This document shows positions 6,601 through 7,768 of a stretch of 7,768 bases of DNA, piece by piece. The DNA comes from Patescibacteria group bacterium. Lineage in GTDB: Bacteria; Patescibacteriota; Dojkabacteria; JAKAPS01; JAJZLI01. A program made the position numbers and the translations under genes. How positions within the stretch are numbered: the stretch's first letter is position 1; the number at the start of each line of letters is the position of its first letter. Where the stretch lies: assembly GCA_023380695.1 (NCBI GenBank), contig JAMCRT010000022.1:1-7768 (forward strand), written 5' to 3'. A model generated the notes under the pieces. That model was not told the origin of the DNA. It made no database searches and saw nothing but the letters and a program-made list of their open reading frames with translations.

Positions 6601-7555
6601 TCCATTCTGGTTTTAGATTATTTTTCCTGAAACCCTCAACTATTCTAAGCCTTTGAATAGCTCTTACTTTTCTTTGAATTGATCTTGAGTGAATCTCTTT
6701 ATATAGAAAAGTTGATAGAGCATTAAGGTCTAGTCTTTTGAGCATCTTCCTTATAGCTTCTGCACCCATATCTAATGTATAGAATTCAATATCTTCATCA
6801 GTTAAATTGCCATATTCTTCCTCTGAGATAACCTCACCTGGTACAATCTTTTGTATTAATTCATATAAACTTTTGTTTTCTCTTGATTGTTCTTCGAATT
6901 TTTTGGCTTCACTCTCTTTTAGCCTTGCAATTTTTTGTCTATATTCAAAATTTATCTTCTCTACTTGTAAATCCATTGATTCAGGCAAGTCTTTACTATT
7001 TTTCTTCAATTCTTCTGTAATCTTTTTATTTTCCTTCTCAATTAATTGTACTTTTTCTAAAAGTGCCTCTTTATATGCCTTTTCTTCTTTTAACATTCTA
7101 TCTTTTATTAAAGATAATGCCTCTTCCTTACCTTGCAGGTCGATATCAGTAACCATATATCTAGAATAATAAAGAGCAGAAACAATTTTTTTCTGTGGAA
7201 TATCAAGTAAAAGTGCTAATTTATTAGGAACCTCATGAACATACCAAATATGTGCTATTGGAGAAGCAAGTTTTATATGCCCCATTCTCTCTCTTCTAAC
7301 TGCTCTAGTAGTTACTTCTACACCACATTTATCACAAATAATACCTTTATATCTTATTTTCTTATATTTACCACAATAACATTCATAATTTTTTACAGGA
7401 CCAAAAATCTTTTCACACATTAATCCTCCAACCTCAGATCTCTGAGTTCTATAATTTATAGTCTCTGCTTTCTTTACTTCACCATGAGACCAATCTAATA
7501 TTTGATCTGGTGAAGCTAATGTTATTTTTAATGCTTTAAAATCTTTAACTATCAT
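3698..7555 (-). CDS. rpoC: DNA-directed RNA polymerase subunit beta'
   Basis: Largest RNA polymerase subunit; with beta it forms the active site, and it supplies the clamp, bridge helix and trigger loop. 1285 residues, between the Firmicutes (about 1200) and E. coli (about 1400) lengths, with no large trigger-loop insertion. Seen in order: zinc site 1, C59-Y-C61 and C74-x-x-C77; a charged coiled-coil insertion at about 143-236; LNDLYRRVINRNNRLKKL; GKRVDYSGRAVI; LLNRAPTLHKQG; catalytic NADFDGD at 541-547 (Mg-binding Asp543, 545, 547); bridge helix around 820-855; zinc site 2 with C868, C939, C946, C949; trigger loop around 975-1000; and the C-terminal KHIEVIVSQM, TESFLSAASFQ and GLKENVIIGRKIP, stopping soon after. 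Several nearly invariant residues differ (see findings). The start matches the family N-terminus and lies 22 bp after rpoB, with no Shine-Dalgarno sequence. Intact reading frame with all cysteines argues for a working enzyme. Confidence 0.98.
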   Translation of the reverse strand: MIVKDFKALKITLASPDQILDWSHGEVKKAETINYRTQRSEVGGLMCEKIFGPVKNYECYCGKYKKIRYKGIICDKCGVEVTTRAVRRERMGHIKLASPIAHIWYVHEVPNKLALLLDIPQKKIVSALYYSRYMVTDIDLQGKEEALSLIKDRMLKEEKAYKEALLEKVQLIEKENKKITEELKKNSKDLPESMDLQVEKINFEYRQKIARLKESEAKKFEEQSRENKSLYELIQKIVPGEVISEEEYGNLTDEDIEFYTLDMGAEAIRKMLKRLDLNALSTFLYKEIHSRSIQRKVRAIQRLRIVEGFRKNNLKPEWMIMDVIPVIPPDLRPIIQLSEGRFATSDLNDLYRRVINRNNRLKKLIDLGAPDVILRNEKRMLQESVDALFDNQHRSSPPVVDSRRNPLKSLSDNIRGKHGRFRENLLGKRVDYSGRAVIIAGPDLNLYQCGLPKMIALELFRPFVIREILLKGLAPNIKSAKVFFEEKPSEIWDILEEIIQNRPVLLNRAPTLHKQGVQGFYPILIDGNAIKLHPLVCEGFNADFDGDAMAVHVPLSEESIEEVKRLMMIDSNLFLAADGSLVVNPKKDIIYGCFYLTSIDGKLRLNNVFSSQVDALSAYDKGMVSLREPIKVRVGDNSIIDTSIGRLIFNSSIPEKIPFINEVVTDVTITTIIMDILDNFGKDKAIEILDNFKNLGFKYALQSDFSISISDCDELPGKEQMIEEADEKMMEISRSTDDGMVTKNERKQLTSVLWQDVTSNIADILQKNLSDGNILKTIVENKLMGANIDQLKQIIGMKGLGIDPNNNIIELPIKSNYARGLSVFEYLLEARMTRKGLADVALRTSDSGYLTRRMVDVAHDVIVREEDCKNFSEGYEIIKDKEKLLSFSDRIYGRVLAKDIEVNGKILYSKNTVIDRKISKSIDKDKNIQGVFVRTPLTCGTQYGICSMCYGYSMSDHSIVSVGTAVGVIAAQALGQKGSQLTLNSKHFSSIMGAANLSRDYPRIEELLEARIPKGEAKISPINGTVKIEETGNKVKVTISGDEKIRQDYILIKGDEQRVEDKAKVIAGTVLYTNTNGMDVLSPFKGIAYVEKGRIYIESEKVRVVDFTFPKDEVLLVNDGDKVAIGTEITKGNIDPNMILKASGITKAQKYVIDNLIGAYEDNGLSVYDKHIEVIVSQMGRYVKIIDPGDSDLLPGVYKDIFVVNEINKNLANEDKRQVTFERKISGITASALQTESFLSAASFQEQVRVLSDAAIMGKVDYLRGLKENVIIGRKIPVGDRARLD

Positions 7556-7577
7556 AAATTAATATACTAAAATATAT

Positions 7578-7768
7578 TTAAGCTTCTTCCTCCACCTTTT
7601 GTGATGGAACAACAGATGATATAATATTCTCATCTATTAACTCTCTTTCTTCTATTATTACATCCTCTGGAATAGTATCAGCCTCTTCAACAATATTTCC
7701 CTCATCATCTAAAATTTTATCCTCTATTATTACATCCACAGGTTCAATATTAATGTTGGACCTAGGTA
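7578..7768 (-). CDS. rpoB: RNA polymerase subunit beta, C-terminal end (partial)
   Basis: An open frame enters from the window's right edge and ends at TAA 7580-7578, 22 bp before rpoC. Only 62 full codons are visible. The first residues, PRSNINIEPV (after a partial Leu codon), resemble the 'ELxSLxLNIE' stretch at which beta subunits usually end; the remaining 50 or so residues are a very acidic tail, DVIIEDKILDDEG... to VPSQKVEEEA. Identity rests mainly on position directly before rpoC and on this short match; none of the catalytic or rifampicin-binding regions lies in the window. The tail contains an imperfect internal duplication of 24 codons. Long acidic, low-complexity tails on beta occur in some lineages and are probably disordered. 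The start lies outside the window. Confidence 0.82.
   Translation of the reverse strand, partial: PRSNINIEPVDVIIEDKILDDEGNIVEEADTIPEDVIIEERELIDENIISSVVPSQKVEEEA
7651..7737. repeat. 72-bp-spaced direct repeat inside the rpoB tail
   Basis: The 15-mer TCTATTATTACATCC occurs exactly at 7651-7665 and 7723-7737, 72 bp (24 codons) apart and in the same frame. It encodes DVIIE in both copies, and similarity continues weakly (DVIIEDKILDDEGNIV against DVIIEERELIDENII). This points to an old in-frame tandem duplication that lengthened the acidic tail. Confidence 0.6.

Noticed and set aside
4848..7423. Several plus-strand open frames opposite rpoC (4848-5108, 5544-5774, 6015-6215, 6807-7169, 7235-7423)
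   Set aside because: All are antisense to conserved parts of rpoC and show no protein-family features.
734..7768. Alternative genetic code with UGA as Gly or Trp, as in some candidate phyla
   Set aside because: About 2,300 codons in five operon genes contain no in-frame TGA, Gly uses GGN and Trp uses TGG; standard code fits.
1..7768. tRNA, rRNA, riboswitch or CRISPR array
   Set aside because: No cloverleaf, conserved RNA core or regularly spaced repeat-spacer pattern was seen; intergenic space is too small apart from the left 733 bp, which is explained above.

Overview
The window is AT-rich bacterial chromosome. Almost all of it (734-7768) is one tightly packed minus-strand operon: rpoB (3' end only) - rpoC - rpsL - rpsG - fusA, with gaps of 22, 7, 2 and 12 bp. 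This is the RNA polymerase beta/beta' pair joined to the 'str' ribosomal cluster. The usual next gene, tuf (EF-Tu), does not follow fusA. The proteins look like Candidate Phyla Radiation (Patescibacteria) versions: the 'ICFINKLD' G4 region of EF-G, a roughly 13-residue insertion in S12 before the KRGVC motif, and a charged coiled-coil insertion in the N-terminal part of beta'. This assignment rests on recalled family patterns, not a search. TGA is never used in frame in the five operon genes, so there is no sign of UGA recoding.

The left end (1-733) is an accessory pocket converging on the operon. It holds remains of two toxin-antitoxin (TA) systems. At 1-104 on the minus strand is the N-terminal part of a HicB-like antitoxin that meets a stop codon. 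Diverging from it is an intact RelB/DinJ-like antitoxin (234-509, +), preceded by a near-perfect 30-bp palindrome that reaches the start codon. Its expected partner, a RelE/YafQ-type toxin, begins at 509 in a TAATG overlap, but its frame closes after 29 codons; it looks like a broken toxin gene. Both antitoxin genes have a plausible promoter placed so close to the ATG that their mRNAs would be leaderless. A three-unit 12-bp tandem repeat lies between the dead toxin and the end of fusA.

The operon genes make core transcription and translation machinery: beta and beta' form the catalytic core of RNA polymerase, S12 and S7 are small-subunit proteins, and EF-G drives translocation. The most unusual content is inside these core proteins. 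The trigger loop of beta' reads L-N-S-K-H where bacteria have M-R-T-F-H, matching the archaeal/eukaryotic pattern at key positions. The bridge helix lacks the STHGA motif. The catalytic NADFDGD motif is followed by A instead of Q. In S12, the KDLPGVRYH loop reads PDVPVAKYH. I found no new multi-gene system; the candidates for novelty are this divergent transcription/decoding machinery and the decayed TA cluster.
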